Counted from the stretch's first letter, positions 1 to 6,704 are shown. The stretch is DNA of 13,189 nucleotides from Paenochrobactrum pullorum (GCF_041929845.1 NZ_JBHEEH010000028.1:1-13189); one strand, 5' to 3'. Notes: a model not told the origin generated them from the letters alone. A program made the numbers and translations.

Positions 1-399
1 GAAGAACACCGAAAGCAGCTGGAAGGCTTAATAGATATTGAACGCGACCGCCGTATCAATGGCGGTTTTACGTTTCAGGGTGTGTTCTATCAAAGCAGAT
101 CACAGGATCGTGAAAACATTGCCGGTGCCGCTGTGGCCGCACTTGCTGCAATCTCAGCCGGTGCAGCAGCCAAAGATTACCGCTGGCATGGTGGTGATGC
201 TGATTTTCAATGGATTGCAGAAGACAATACGCTGCATCTGATGGATGCGCAGACGATGTTTGCCTTTGGGCAAGCCGCAATGGCGCACAAGCAGGCGATG
301 ATTTTTTCAGCTCGCGCGCTAAAAGATATGGCTGAAATTCCAGCCGATTTTGCTGATGATCAATATTGGAATAGAGAGTGCTTAGTGACCCTAATTTAG
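1..399 (+). CDS. DUF4376 tail-fibre-type phage protein, 5' truncated by window edge
   Basis: The frame is open from base 1 to the TAG at 397-399, giving the last 132 residues of a longer protein; the true start lies outside the window. The visible part has the DUF4376 pattern: a basic helix with an R-x-x-G-G-F-T-F-Q-G-V motif, then SRSQDRENIAGAA, an Ala-rich helix, a W-x-x-x-D-A-D-F-x-W segment, DNT, and a final MDAQTMFAFGQAA helix. DUF4376 is found at the C-terminal end of phage tail-fibre or tail-assembly proteins, so this is probably the last gene of the tail module. It converges on the Omp-like gene with a 4-base gap and no visible terminator. Family assignment is from remembered motif layout; the exact role (fibre, chaperone or baseplate) cannot be read here. 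Confidence 0.72.
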   Translation, partial: EEHRKQLEGLIDIERDRRINGGFTFQGVFYQSRSQDRENIAGAAVAALAAISAGAAAKDYRWHGGDADFQWIAEDNTLHLMDAQTMFAFGQAAMAHKQAMIFSARALKDMAEIPADFADDQYWNRECLVTLI

Positions 400-403
400 C
401 ACC

Positions 404-1048
404 CTAAAACTTATAAGTCATGCCTAAAACAGCCGTTTGTTGTTTATATTTTGCTTGTCCGGCGTCGCCGTAATAGGTCTTCCTGCCAAAGTCGTGATAG
501 CGATACTCGGCACGCGCTATGACATTATCAGTTAATGCATACTCCGCACCTGCGCCTAGATTGTAGCCGTTGCGTTTGAAAGATTCATCATAGTTTAGAA
601 AGCCGATACCACTGTCATCTGAACGGAATGACCTGCTGTACTTTGCGTGCGCCCAACCTCCAGTTGCGTAAACCAATGTGCGGTCAAAGGCATAGCCGAG
701 GCGGGCATTTACACTGATTAGTGCTTTTGCTTTGTCACGATAGTCGGTGAAGGACATATTCCAATCGGCAGACACGGCATTGAATGCTGCGCCAATTTCC
801 GCGCCCACGACGAAACTGCCAATTTTATGATTATACCCAGCATAGCCTCCAATCAGGCCGCCGCTTGGCTTTATACTTGTTGTGACGGGACCTCTCGGCC
901 CCATACCTTCGGTTTTCTCCTCAGCCCAGCGCCCACCAGCCTGAATCCCGATGTAAGCACCTGACCAGTTGTAGGGTTGCGCATTAAGGTCGGCAGCTTG
1001 CGCTGATGTGGATGCTAGCAATGTAAATGCAATAGCAAAGTATTTCAT
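404..1048 (-). CDS. Omp25/Omp31-like outer-membrane beta-barrel protein, phage-borne
   Basis: A 214-residue secreted protein. Residues 1-18 form a signal peptide ending AQA before ADL. The mature protein opens with NWSGAYIGIQAGG, the first strand typical of the alphaproteobacterial Omp25/Omp31 porin-like family, continues with alternating Gly/aromatic strands (GGLIGGYAGYN, FVVGAEIGAAF, ARLGYAF, YNLGAGAEYAL, ARAEYRYHDF) and ends in a strand closing with Phe, the usual BAM recognition residue. Predicted fold is an 8-stranded barrel in the outer membrane. The ribosome site is a G-rich run about 7 bases before the ATG. It sits alone on the minus strand between the tail gene and the lysis cassette, the place where lambda carries lom. 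This suggests a lysogenic-conversion gene that changes the cell surface, possibly serum resistance, adhesion or superinfection exclusion; that role is inference. Confidence 0.85.
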   Translation of the reverse strand: MKYFAIAFTLLASTSAQAADLNAQPYNWSGAYIGIQAGGRWAEEKTEGMGPRGPVTTSIKPSGGLIGGYAGYNHKIGSFVVGAEIGAAFNAVSADWNMSFTDYRDKAKALISVNARLGYAFDRTLVYATGGWAHAKYSRSFRSDDSGIGFLNYDESFKRNGYNLGAGAEYALTDNVIARAEYRYHDFGRKTYYGDAGQAKYKQQTAVLGMTYKF

Positions 1049-1079
1049 AAGTTTCCCCCGCTTCAGTTTGGAAGCTAGC

Positions 1080-1098
1080 GCCTAATTAATATTTAGGC
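1080..1098. promoter_or_regulatory. Inverted repeat between divergent omp and lysis genes
   Basis: GCCTAA (1080-1085) and TTAGGC (1093-1098) form 6-bp arms around an AT-only centre of 7 bases. It is the only clear symmetry in the 68-base gap between the omp start (1048) and the lysis leader (1117). It could be an operator shared by the two divergent promoters; I see no clear -35/-10 pair on either side, so the role is a guess. Confidence 0.3.
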
Positions 1099-1116
1099 AA
1101 CACACAGGAATCCCCC

Positions 1117-1179
1117 ATGAACAACACAACATTCTTCGCATATGCGAGGCGTGCGCCTTTTGGTGTGGCCCATGCGTAA
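1117..1179 (+). pseudogene. 20-codon remnant of a different phage endolysin, now a leader ORF
   Basis: ATG 1117 follows a good ribosome site (AGGAA at 1106-1110, spacing 6) and runs 20 codons to TAA 1177-1179. The peptide MNNTTFFAYARRAPFG resembles the N-terminus I remember for another phage lysozyme family, where FFAYARRAPFGG precedes a Leu/Thr-Gln helix. After that motif the peptide runs into unrelated VAHA and stops. Its stop codon overlaps the start of the GH108 lysin (ATG 1172), which has no ribosome site of its own. The simplest reading is a lysin swap by recombination inside the old gene, leaving its start region as a translational-coupling leader. The parent family is from memory, not a search. 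Confidence 0.5.
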
Positions 1180-1915
1180 GACATTACCAATAGCCCTCGA
1201 TCTAATGTTCGGGCACGAGGGCGGCTATGTTAACAACCCGAGTGACCCAGGCGGTCCAACTAAATACGGCATCACGCATAAGACATTAGCCGCACATCGT
1301 GGGATCAGGTCAGTCTCTGCGGCACAGGTTCAAGCGCTAACGAAAACAGAAGCCGCGGAGATCTATCGACGTTCATATTGGACGCAGGCTGGTGGCGATT
1401 TGCTGCCAGTTGGCATTGATTACATGGCGTTTGACTATGGGGTTAATAGTGGCCCCGCTCAGGCTATCAAATCTTTACAGCGCGTTGTTGGGAGTACGAT
1501 TGACGGCATTGTAGGTGGGCAAACTGTCTCAGCAGTACACAGTTATAAAGGCGACTTGATTGCCGCTTATGGCGCAGAGCGACTGCGATTTATGCGGTCT
1601 CTCAAAACTTGGTCAAGTTTTGGCAAAGGCTGGGAAAAGCGTGTAAACGACGTGCAGGCCAACGCTCGCAAGATGATAGCCGGCGATATAGCTAAGGCAA
1701 CGGAACCCACCGCAATAGCCAATCCTGCTGACAGGTCATTAGCTGAAACCCTAAAAAAGCCAGAGGCATGGGGGCCGCTTAGCGGCTTGCTTGCCACAAT
1801 TGGTGGATTAGCAACAGGGGCAGGGCCGGTACAGTGGGCGCTGGCTTTATTGATTATAGCGGCCATCGGTTATGGAGTGTGGCATCTTGTTAAGGCTGAG
1901 ATGGGGGCGGCATGA
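1172..1915 (+). CDS. GH108 endolysin (N-acetylmuramidase) with C-terminal membrane anchor
   Basis: A 247-residue peptidoglycan hydrolase expected to cut the glycan backbone at lysis. The GH108 signature is near the start: FGHEGGYVNNPSDPGG with catalytic Glu16, then GPTKYGIT (28-35). Residues about 85-170 contain a second helical block (FDYGVNSGPAQAI, VDGxVGxxT-like) matching the peptidoglycan-binding domain usually joined to GH108. A hydrophobic stretch at about 204-240, with a clear TM helix (WALALLIIAAIGYGVW), anchors the C-terminus; such proteins are often named holin-associated N-acetylmuramidases. There is no signal peptide. I place the start at 1172 rather than 1142 because the EGGY domain starts at once after it and it overlaps the stop of the leader ORF; 1142 would add ten residues without a ribosome site. 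The stop overlaps the i-spanin start (ATGA). Confidence 0.85.
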   Translation: MRKTLPIALDLMFGHEGGYVNNPSDPGGPTKYGITHKTLAAHRGIRSVSAAQVQALTKTEAAEIYRRSYWTQAGGDLLPVGIDYMAFDYGVNSGPAQAIKSLQRVVGSTIDGIVGGQTVSAVHSYKGDLIAAYGAERLRFMRSLKTWSSFGKGWEKRVNDVQANARKMIAGDIAKATEPTAIANPADRSLAETLKKPEAWGPLSGLLATIGGLATGAGPVQWALALLIIAAIGYGVWHLVKAEMGAA

Positions 1916-2124
1916 TTTCCCGCATTAAAGGCTGGGTCGTAGCAATAGCTGCGGCCTTGGCCATCCTCTTTGCTGCTTACGCCAAAGGCCGGTCAGACAA
2001 AGCTGCCGACAGCACTAAAGAGCGCCTTCGCGCCATCAACAAAGCCAGAAAGATTGAAGATGAAACAAGCCGTCTTAGCGACCGCGATGTTGATGCTCGC
2101 CTTGGTAAGTGGCTGCGCGACTAG
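1912..2124 (+). CDS. Rz-like i-spanin (inner-membrane spanin subunit)
   Basis: A 70-residue type II membrane protein: short N-terminus, one TM helix at residues about 8-25 (WVVAIAAALAILFAAYA), then a highly charged helix through the periplasm (GRSDKAADSTKERLRAINKARKIEDETSRLSDRDVDARL). This is the layout of Rz, the i-spanin that joins the o-spanin lipoprotein to fuse inner and outer membranes at the end of lysis. It is shorter than lambda Rz (153 residues) but within the range of alphaproteobacterial phages. It starts in the ATGA overlap with the muramidase, after a G-rich ribosome site. The o-spanin begins inside it in another frame, which strongly supports the call. Confidence 0.75.
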   Translation: MISRIKGWVVAIAAALAILFAAYAKGRSDKAADSTKERLRAINKARKIEDETSRLSDRDVDARLGKWLRD

Positions 2125-2251
2125 CGGGAGTTACTGTGACATTGCGCGACCGGTTTATGCCAGCCAAAGCGACACACCAGAGACCAAGCGGCAGATATTG
2201 GCTGAAAATACAAAATTAGAAAAACTATGCGGGGTAACGCCGAATGGGTGA
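2060..2251 (+). CDS. Rz1-like o-spanin lipoprotein, partly embedded in the Rz gene
   Basis: A 63-residue lipoprotein read in a different frame from the i-spanin, overlapping its last 65 bases. MKQAVLATAMLMLALVSGC is a signal peptide with lipobox LVSG before Cys19, so the mature protein would be a lipoprotein of about 45 residues anchored in the outer membrane. The start ATG 2060 is chosen because it places the signal peptide exactly; longer reading from 1970 adds a basic stretch with no signal function. Two further Cys (26 and 57) could form an intra- or intermolecular disulfide. An overlapping Rz/Rz1 pair directly after an endolysin is the classical spanin arrangement. Confidence 0.78.
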   Translation: MKQAVLATAMLMLALVSGCATSGSYCDIARPVYASQSDTPETKRQILAENTKLEKLCGVTPNG

Positions 2252-2257
2252 TGTTAG

Positions 2258-2542
2258 ATGACGCCAGCCGAAATTATGGCGGCAGTCGGGTTCATGATTA
2301 TGGTTTTCGGCGCTATTGGCCGGTTTTGGTTCCAGCTAAATAATGGGCTTGAGAAAGGTAGGGCAGACCTTGCCGCTCATAAATTGCACACGGCTGAAAC
2401 CTACGTCACCAAAGCCGGCATGTCTGAACAGACCGCGCAAATCATGAAGGCTATTGATGGTGTCGGCGCTAAAATCGACCGCACCAATGACCGCCTAGAC
2501 GGGTTGATGCAGCCGAAAACGAGTAGGGCGCGAAGCCAGTAA
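2258..2542 (+). CDS. Small one-TM phage protein, candidate pinholin or holin
   Basis: A 94-residue protein with one strong N-terminal TM helix (residues about 6-26, IMAAVGFMIMVFGAIGRFWF) followed by a charged, probably coiled-coil segment (about 45-85, with GVGAKIDRTNDRLDGL). It is the last gene of the lysis cassette, six bases after the o-spanin stop. No separate holin is visible in the window, so this protein is the best holin or pinholin candidate, although the anchored muramidase tail could also do part of that job. I recognise no named family. Start ATG 2258 has only a weak upstream site (GGGTG), consistent with translation coupled to the gene before. Confidence 0.6.
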   Translation: MTPAEIMAAVGFMIMVFGAIGRFWFQLNNGLEKGRADLAAHKLHTAETYVTKAGMSEQTAQIMKAIDGVGAKIDRTNDRLDGLMQPKTSRARSQ

Positions 2543-2565
2543 AATATTTATTTCGCTCCCGCTCT

Positions 2566-2637
2566 TTACTTTTTCCGACCTCAACTCTCTATACATTCGT
2601 GTGAACACCACTCACGCACTAAACAGAGGAGATACTT
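2566..2637 (+). promoter_or_regulatory. Weak candidate promoter and strong ribosome site for the phosphatase block
   Basis: The 95-base gap after the lysis cassette holds a TATACA box at 2590-2595 with a poor TTACTT-like -35 about 18 bases upstream, then a strong ribosome site (AGAGGAGA) ending about 6 bases before ATG 2638. This would allow the phosphatase-to-kinase block to be expressed apart from the lysis genes. The ribosome site is clear; the promoter is tentative. Confidence 0.3.
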
Positions 2638-3387
2638 ATGCCTGTATCAGAGCATGGCGCTGTTGCGCCTATCGGCAAGACATTTGCAATTGCCGACCTT
2701 CACGGGAGATACGATCTATTGCTTGCTGCAATCGAGCGTATTGAACAATCCAGCCATAGTGGCGGCACTATCGTCTTTACCGGTGACTATGTTGACCGTG
2801 GGACACAGAGCGCAGCTATCATCGAGCGACTAATGCAAGGTCCTTCTGACCCAAAGCGATGGTAATGGGTTTGCTTGCAGGGCAACCATGAGGAAATCAT
2901 GCTGACCTGCCTTGCCGCTACTGGTTTGGCAGCATCATGGTGGGTGCCAAATGGTGGAGGCGCAACGCTTTTGTCGTATGGGGCAAAGGAAGGCGACGGC
3001 TTACACGACGCTTTAGGACGAGTTCCAGATGAGCATATAGAGTGGCTGAAATCCTTACCTCTCATTCACGTTGATGAACATCGCGTTTTTGTTCATGCCG
3101 GCGTTGATGAAACAATCCCGCTTGACCAGCAAACGGCGCAGACAATGCAATGGATGCTTTACCCTGAAGGCTATGAGGGTGGACACGGCAAGCGTCATGT
3201 CGTTCATGGTCATCATCAGTTTGAAAATGGCCCGATGCTTTATGAAGGGCGAACCGACCTTGACACTCTCGCTTGGTACACTGGTCGCTTAGTCATTGGT
3301 GTATTTGATGATAACAAGGCCGGAGGTCCTGTAAGCACCATTGAAATTAAGCTACCGCCTATCAACGAGCTTAAGGCCACCCAATGA
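2638..3387 (+). pseudogene. PPP-family metallophosphatase interrupted by one in-frame TAA
   Basis: This is one gene, 249 codons, with an ochre codon (TAA 2863-2865, codon 76) in the middle. Both halves are in the same frame and together carry a complete phage PPP-type Ser/Thr or diadenosine phosphatase site: D20-L-H22, GDYVDRG (49-55), then after the stop GNHEE (82-86), HAGVD (153-157) and VHGHH (189-193). Around the break the reading is K-R-W-stop-W-V-C-L-Q-G-N-H-E; the family usually has a W-x-W pattern there, so a single change of a CAA, AAA or GAA codon explains it. The stop separates the two metal-binding halves, so neither fragment should be active alone. Only TTG 2875, without a ribosome site, could restart the second half. 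A sequencing error or readthrough is possible. Lambda PP is 221 residues, so the full length is normal. Confidence 0.85.
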
Positions 3388-4619
3388 CCCCAGAAACCCT
3401 TAAAGCCCGCGCTGCTGCTTATCAGCAGTACGGCGGCATACGTGCGGCTGCGAGACAGCTAAACGTGCCTTACACTACAATGCACGCCAGCCTTAAGCGT
3501 GCGGCAGAGCAGGGGCTGCTTGGCACTGCGCCGGTCATTCCAGGCTTTGCCATTAAAAGCATTGCGTCTAAACAGGGCGATGCTTGGGTAAAGCAGACCA
3601 AAGAGGCTGGCGAACCTTTCCAGTTGCCGCAAGGCCATGCCGTTAAAGGCGTGTCGGCTTTAGTCGACGCTGAAGGCCGGACAATCCAGAAGTGGGTGAA
3701 GACCGGACAAAACGCCGAGGAGCAGGAAGCTGCCTTTGCGGCTATGGTCGAGGCGCTAAAAGAAGAACTGCCGCGACTAGCGCCAACAGCCCATCCTGCC
3801 TCTGTGCAATCAGAACTGCTTAATCAATACACGGTAACGGATTCCCATTTCGGTATGCTAGCGCATCGTGAAGAAACTGGCGCCGATTATGATTTGAGGA
3901 TTGCAGAGCAATTGTTGCTTGATTGGTTTGCGGCTGCAATTGCTGGTGCGCCACAGGCTCACACGGCAGTGTTGGCGCAATTGGGCGACCTTTTGCACCA
4001 CGACAGCCTTGAAAGCGTCACACCTGCTCATAGGCACGTTTTAGATGCTGATAGCCGTCTGCATAAAGTAGTAAGGGTGGTCATTCGCACAATCCGGCGC
4101 ATAATTGATATGCTATTGCAAAAGCATAAGCATGTTCATGTCGTAATGGCTTCCGGCAATCATGATCCCGCCTCATCAGTGTGGGTGCGTGAGCTACTTG
4201 CGGCTATCTATGAGAACGAGCCTCGCGTAACCGTCGATTGCAGCCCTAAGCTCTATTACGCTTATGAGTGGGGCAATACGGCGCTCTTTATGCATCATGG
4301 CCACAAACGCAACGTGAATAATGTTGACGCAACGCTGGCCGGTATTTTCCGCGAGTTATATGGCCGTAGTAAATACGCTTATGCGCACATAGGGCACCTG
4401 CACAGTGATGAAGGCCGCAAGACCGGCCTTATGTATGTCGAACGCCATGAAACACTAGCGGCGCCTGATGCCTACGCTGCGGGTGGAGGCTGGCTATCTG
4501 GGCGGTCTGCAAAAGTCATTACGTATCACCGGAAATATGGTGAAGTTGGACGCGCAACTCTGCGACCTGAAATGGTCGCGGGGGCTGCGGCAAATGATAA
4601 TGTGAAGACGGGCTCGTAA
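3384..4619 (+). CDS. HTH-metallophosphoesterase, probable phage nuclease
   Basis: A 411-residue two-domain protein. Residues about 1-45 form a helix-turn-helix (GGIRAAARQLNVPYTTMHASLKRA), suggesting DNA binding. A linker of about 100 residues follows. Residues about 148-385 form a calcineurin-like metallophosphoesterase domain with the full ligand set: D153-S-H155, G201-D202, GNHD 258-261, HHGH 304-307 and GHLH 337-340. The GNHD/GHLH type is that of the SbcD/Mre11 and DNA polymerase II small-subunit branch, so a DNA nuclease or phosphodiesterase is more likely than a protein phosphatase. Substrate is not deducible. The ATG overlaps the stop of the phosphatase gene (ATGA) with AAGG seven bases upstream, so the two were translationally coupled. 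The upstream nonsense codon may reduce its expression by polarity. Confidence 0.8.
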   Translation: MTPETLKARAAAYQQYGGIRAAARQLNVPYTTMHASLKRAAEQGLLGTAPVIPGFAIKSIASKQGDAWVKQTKEAGEPFQLPQGHAVKGVSALVDAEGRTIQKWVKTGQNAEEQEAAFAAMVEALKEELPRLAPTAHPASVQSELLNQYTVTDSHFGMLAHREETGADYDLRIAEQLLLDWFAAAIAGAPQAHTAVLAQLGDLLHHDSLESVTPAHRHVLDADSRLHKVVRVVIRTIRRIIDMLLQKHKHVHVVMASGNHDPASSVWVRELLAAIYENEPRVTVDCSPKLYYAYEWGNTALFMHHGHKRNVNNVDATLAGIFRELYGRSKYAYAHIGHLHSDEGRKTGLMYVERHETLAAPDAYAAGGGWLSGRSAKVITYHRKYGEVGRATLRPEMVAGAAANDNVKTGS

Positions 4620-4688
4620 AAGAGTAACCGCCATCTTGAAAAAATTCGTCTGTTAGATAATCATTTAAGCCATAATGGAGATATTCTC

Positions 4689-5651
4689 ATGAGCGGCTTA
4701 TTGGCTTTATTGGACGATGTTGCGGCAATCACAAAAATAGCAGCCGCATCAGTTGATGATATATCTGCCAATGCGGCCAGGGCAGGCACCAAAACACTAG
4801 GGGTTATTATCGACGATGCCGCAGTAACGCCTAAATATGTAGTTGGGATTTCAGCTTCACGTGAACTTCCAATGATTGGGCGTATTGCCTTGGGTAGCTT
4901 GAGAAATAAGGCTTTCCTGATACCAGCATTATTGCTGTTGGATTATTACTTACCGGTTGCAGTGACTGTTTTGCTAATGTTGGGCGGAGCGTATCTTTGC
5001 TATGAAGGTGCAGAGAAAATTTGGCATAAAATTATGCCTGCAAAGCCTCATGAAAATGATCAGTCAGAAGAAATAAAAGACCCTACTGTGCTTGAGGAAT
5101 CCAGGGTTTCAGGAGCGGTAAAAACAGATTTTATTCTTTCTGCAGAAATCATGACCCTGGCATTGTCTATGATTGAAACCCGTTCCTTGTGGGTCGAGTT
5201 AGTGACGCTTTGTCTGGTTGCTATTATGGTGACTATACTTGTGTATGGTGTTGTTGCAGTCATTGTAAAACTTGATGATTTTGGAGTGCTACTCGTCAAA
5301 AAGGGACGTTTCGATTTGACACGTTCATTCGGACGGTGGGTTGTTCGCTCTGTTCCTAAATTACTTTGGCTACTTACAGTCATAGGCACGGCGGCGATGC
5401 TATGGGTTGGTGGGAGTATCTTCATACATGGAATGCATGAGTTAGGTATTCAGGAGCCATTCGGCAGAATACAAACCTTGGCAAACATGGTTGCAGATAT
5501 GCTTTCTAGCGGTCTATCTGGGGGCGTGAATTGGTTTATCACTGCTCTAGCTGACGGAATCTTGGGCTTTGTTCTCGGCTCTTTATTAATTCTAACAGTT
5601 TCAAAAATGTTCGTACCTATATGGGAACGAACATCCAATAATACGAATTAA
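4689..5651 (+). CDS. yedI: YedI/DUF808-family inner-membrane protein
   Basis: A 320-residue integral membrane protein that matches the DUF808 (YedI) family along its length: the start MSGLLALLDDVAAITKIAAASVDD, then KTLGVIIDDAAVTPKYVVG and the SRELPMI region are diagnostic. Hydrophobic segments lie at about 75-108, 168-195, 222-248 and 280-305, with a charged loop at about 117-145. E. coli YedI is about 305 residues. The biochemical function of the family is unknown. A ribosome site (GGAG) lies 8 bases before ATG 4689. The 69-base gap upstream allows a separate promoter, but I see only a poorly spaced TTGAAA/GATAAT. A cellular-type membrane protein between phage enzyme genes looks like acquired cargo. 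Confidence 0.85.
   Translation: MSGLLALLDDVAAITKIAAASVDDISANAARAGTKTLGVIIDDAAVTPKYVVGISASRELPMIGRIALGSLRNKAFLIPALLLLDYYLPVAVTVLLMLGGAYLCYEGAEKIWHKIMPAKPHENDQSEEIKDPTVLEESRVSGAVKTDFILSAEIMTLALSMIETRSLWVELVTLCLVAIMVTILVYGVVAVIVKLDDFGVLLVKKGRFDLTRSFGRWVVRSVPKLLWLLTVIGTAAMLWVGGSIFIHGMHELGIQEPFGRIQTLANMVADMLSSGLSGGVNWFITALADGILGFVLGSLLILTVSKMFVPIWERTSNNTN
5607..5634. repeat. Inverted repeat inside the 3' end of the yedI gene
   Basis: ATGTTCGT (5607-5614) and ACGAACAT (5627-5634) are perfect 8-bp arms around a 12-base loop. The repeat is coding, and no T-run follows, so it is not a terminator. It may be a chance palindrome, a protein-binding site or an mRNA hairpin between yedI and the nucleotide pair. 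Confidence 0.35.
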
Positions 5652-5686
5652 CAATATCACCACACCACACACTTGAGGAGAAATCT

Positions 5687-6127
5687 ATGAGATATACACG
5701 CCCGACTGATGGTCTGGATAAAGACGCACGCCTTCATATTGAGGGTGCGCCAAATAAAGGTTTTAGGCCTGATTGCAATAATCCTGATGCCCGACCACCT
5801 GCCTTAGTCGTGATCGAATCCCCGTATGCTGGCGACATTCAGGCCAACACAGCTTACGCCCGCTCATGTCTATTGGATAGCCTACAACGAGGTGAAGCGC
5901 CAATTGTTAGTCACCTGTTGCATACGCAAGTTCTGGATGACCGAAACAAGTTTGAACGGAAGTGGGGCATTGAGGCTGGCCTCGCATGGTATCCTGTAGC
6001 TGGTATATGCGCGGTTTATACGGACTACGGTATATCAGATGGCATGAAGGCAGGCATTGCTCGTGCCGAGTTGCATGGCGTGCAGGTTGAGTATCGTCGT
6101 TTAGATTCTGCTGAGGTGGCAGCATGA
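5687..6127 (+). CDS. DUF7768 nucleoside deoxyribosyltransferase-like protein
   Basis: A 146-residue protein. After about 35 variable residues the core reads LVVIESPYAGD (40-50), NTAYARSCLLDSLQRGEAPIVSHLLH (54-79), GIEAGLAWYPVAGICAVYTDYGISDGMKAGI (94-124) and HGVQVEYRRL (130-139). This is the pattern of DUF7768, a small Rossmann-like family near DUF4406 and nucleoside 2-deoxyribosyltransferases; the SPYAG loop and the DYGISDGM segment correspond to nucleotide-binding loops. Activity is unproven. A strong ribosome site (GAGGAGA) precedes ATG 5687. The next gene starts in the ATGA overlap and encodes a deoxynucleotide kinase, so a role in nucleotide salvage or making an unusual nucleotide for phage DNA fits the context. 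Confidence 0.7.
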   Translation: MRYTRPTDGLDKDARLHIEGAPNKGFRPDCNNPDARPPALVVIESPYAGDIQANTAYARSCLLDSLQRGEAPIVSHLLHTQVLDDRNKFERKWGIEAGLAWYPVAGICAVYTDYGISDGMKAGIARAELHGVQVEYRRLDSAEVAA

Positions 6128-6699
6128 ACAATCTAGCCCTCGAAACCTTCGGCGAGCTTCGCCGTTATGTTGCCGTCAATGACAATGCACCGCGTGTCAT
6201 TGCGCTTACCGGCCTTGCTGGAAGCGGCAAGTCAACGGCTTCTGCCTATCTTCAATCAAAGGGCTACAGACTAACGAAGTTTGCATCCCCGCTCAAAGAT
6301 ATGCTTCGAGCTATCGGCTACAGCGAAGCAGAAATTGAAGGACACTTAAAAGAAGCGCCACGAGCAGATGGTTATACACCGCGTCACGCCATGCAAACAC
6401 TTGGCACAGAGTGGGGCAGGAATTGCATGGGGCAAAACTTCTGGGTGAATATCTGGAAGGAAAGAGCCTCATCTGGTCTTATCGTCGTTGACGACTGCCG
6501 CTTTCCAAATGAGGCCGATGCCGTGCGTAGCCTTGGTGGCACTGTTATCAGACTTGAAGGCAGGGGCGGTATTGCCGGCCGTCACGTAAGTGAGGCGATG
6601 GATTTCGAGCCTGATTGCGTGATTAGCAATGATGGCAGCATTGCAGAGCTGTATGAGAGGCTGGCAAGGCTTTTACAATCATTTCAGCGAGTGTCTTAA
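6124..6699 (+). CDS. Phage deoxynucleoside monophosphate kinase
   Basis: A 191-residue P-loop kinase of the T4 gp1-like deoxynucleotide monophosphate kinase family. It has Walker A GLAGSGKST (30-38), the KFASPLKDMLRAIG segment (52-65) that follows the P-loop in this family, a HAMQTLGTEWGR motif (88-99), IVVDDCRFPNEADAVRSLGG (120-139) as the Walker B and specificity region, HVSE (154-157) and a CVISNDGSI strand (165-173). The first 23 residues are extra. It should transfer phosphate from ATP to dNMPs in the cytoplasm, raising dNTP supply or phosphorylating a modified dNMP. The start overlaps the DUF7768 stop, with GAGG eight bases upstream, so the two are made together. It is the last gene of the rightward block. 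Confidence 0.85.
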   Translation: MNNLALETFGELRRYVAVNDNAPRVIALTGLAGSGKSTASAYLQSKGYRLTKFASPLKDMLRAIGYSEAEIEGHLKEAPRADGYTPRHAMQTLGTEWGRNCMGQNFWVNIWKERASSGLIVVDDCRFPNEADAVRSLGGTVIRLEGRGGIAGRHVSEAMDFEPDCVISNDGSIAELYERLARLLQSFQRVS

Positions 6700-6704
6700 A
6701 AACA

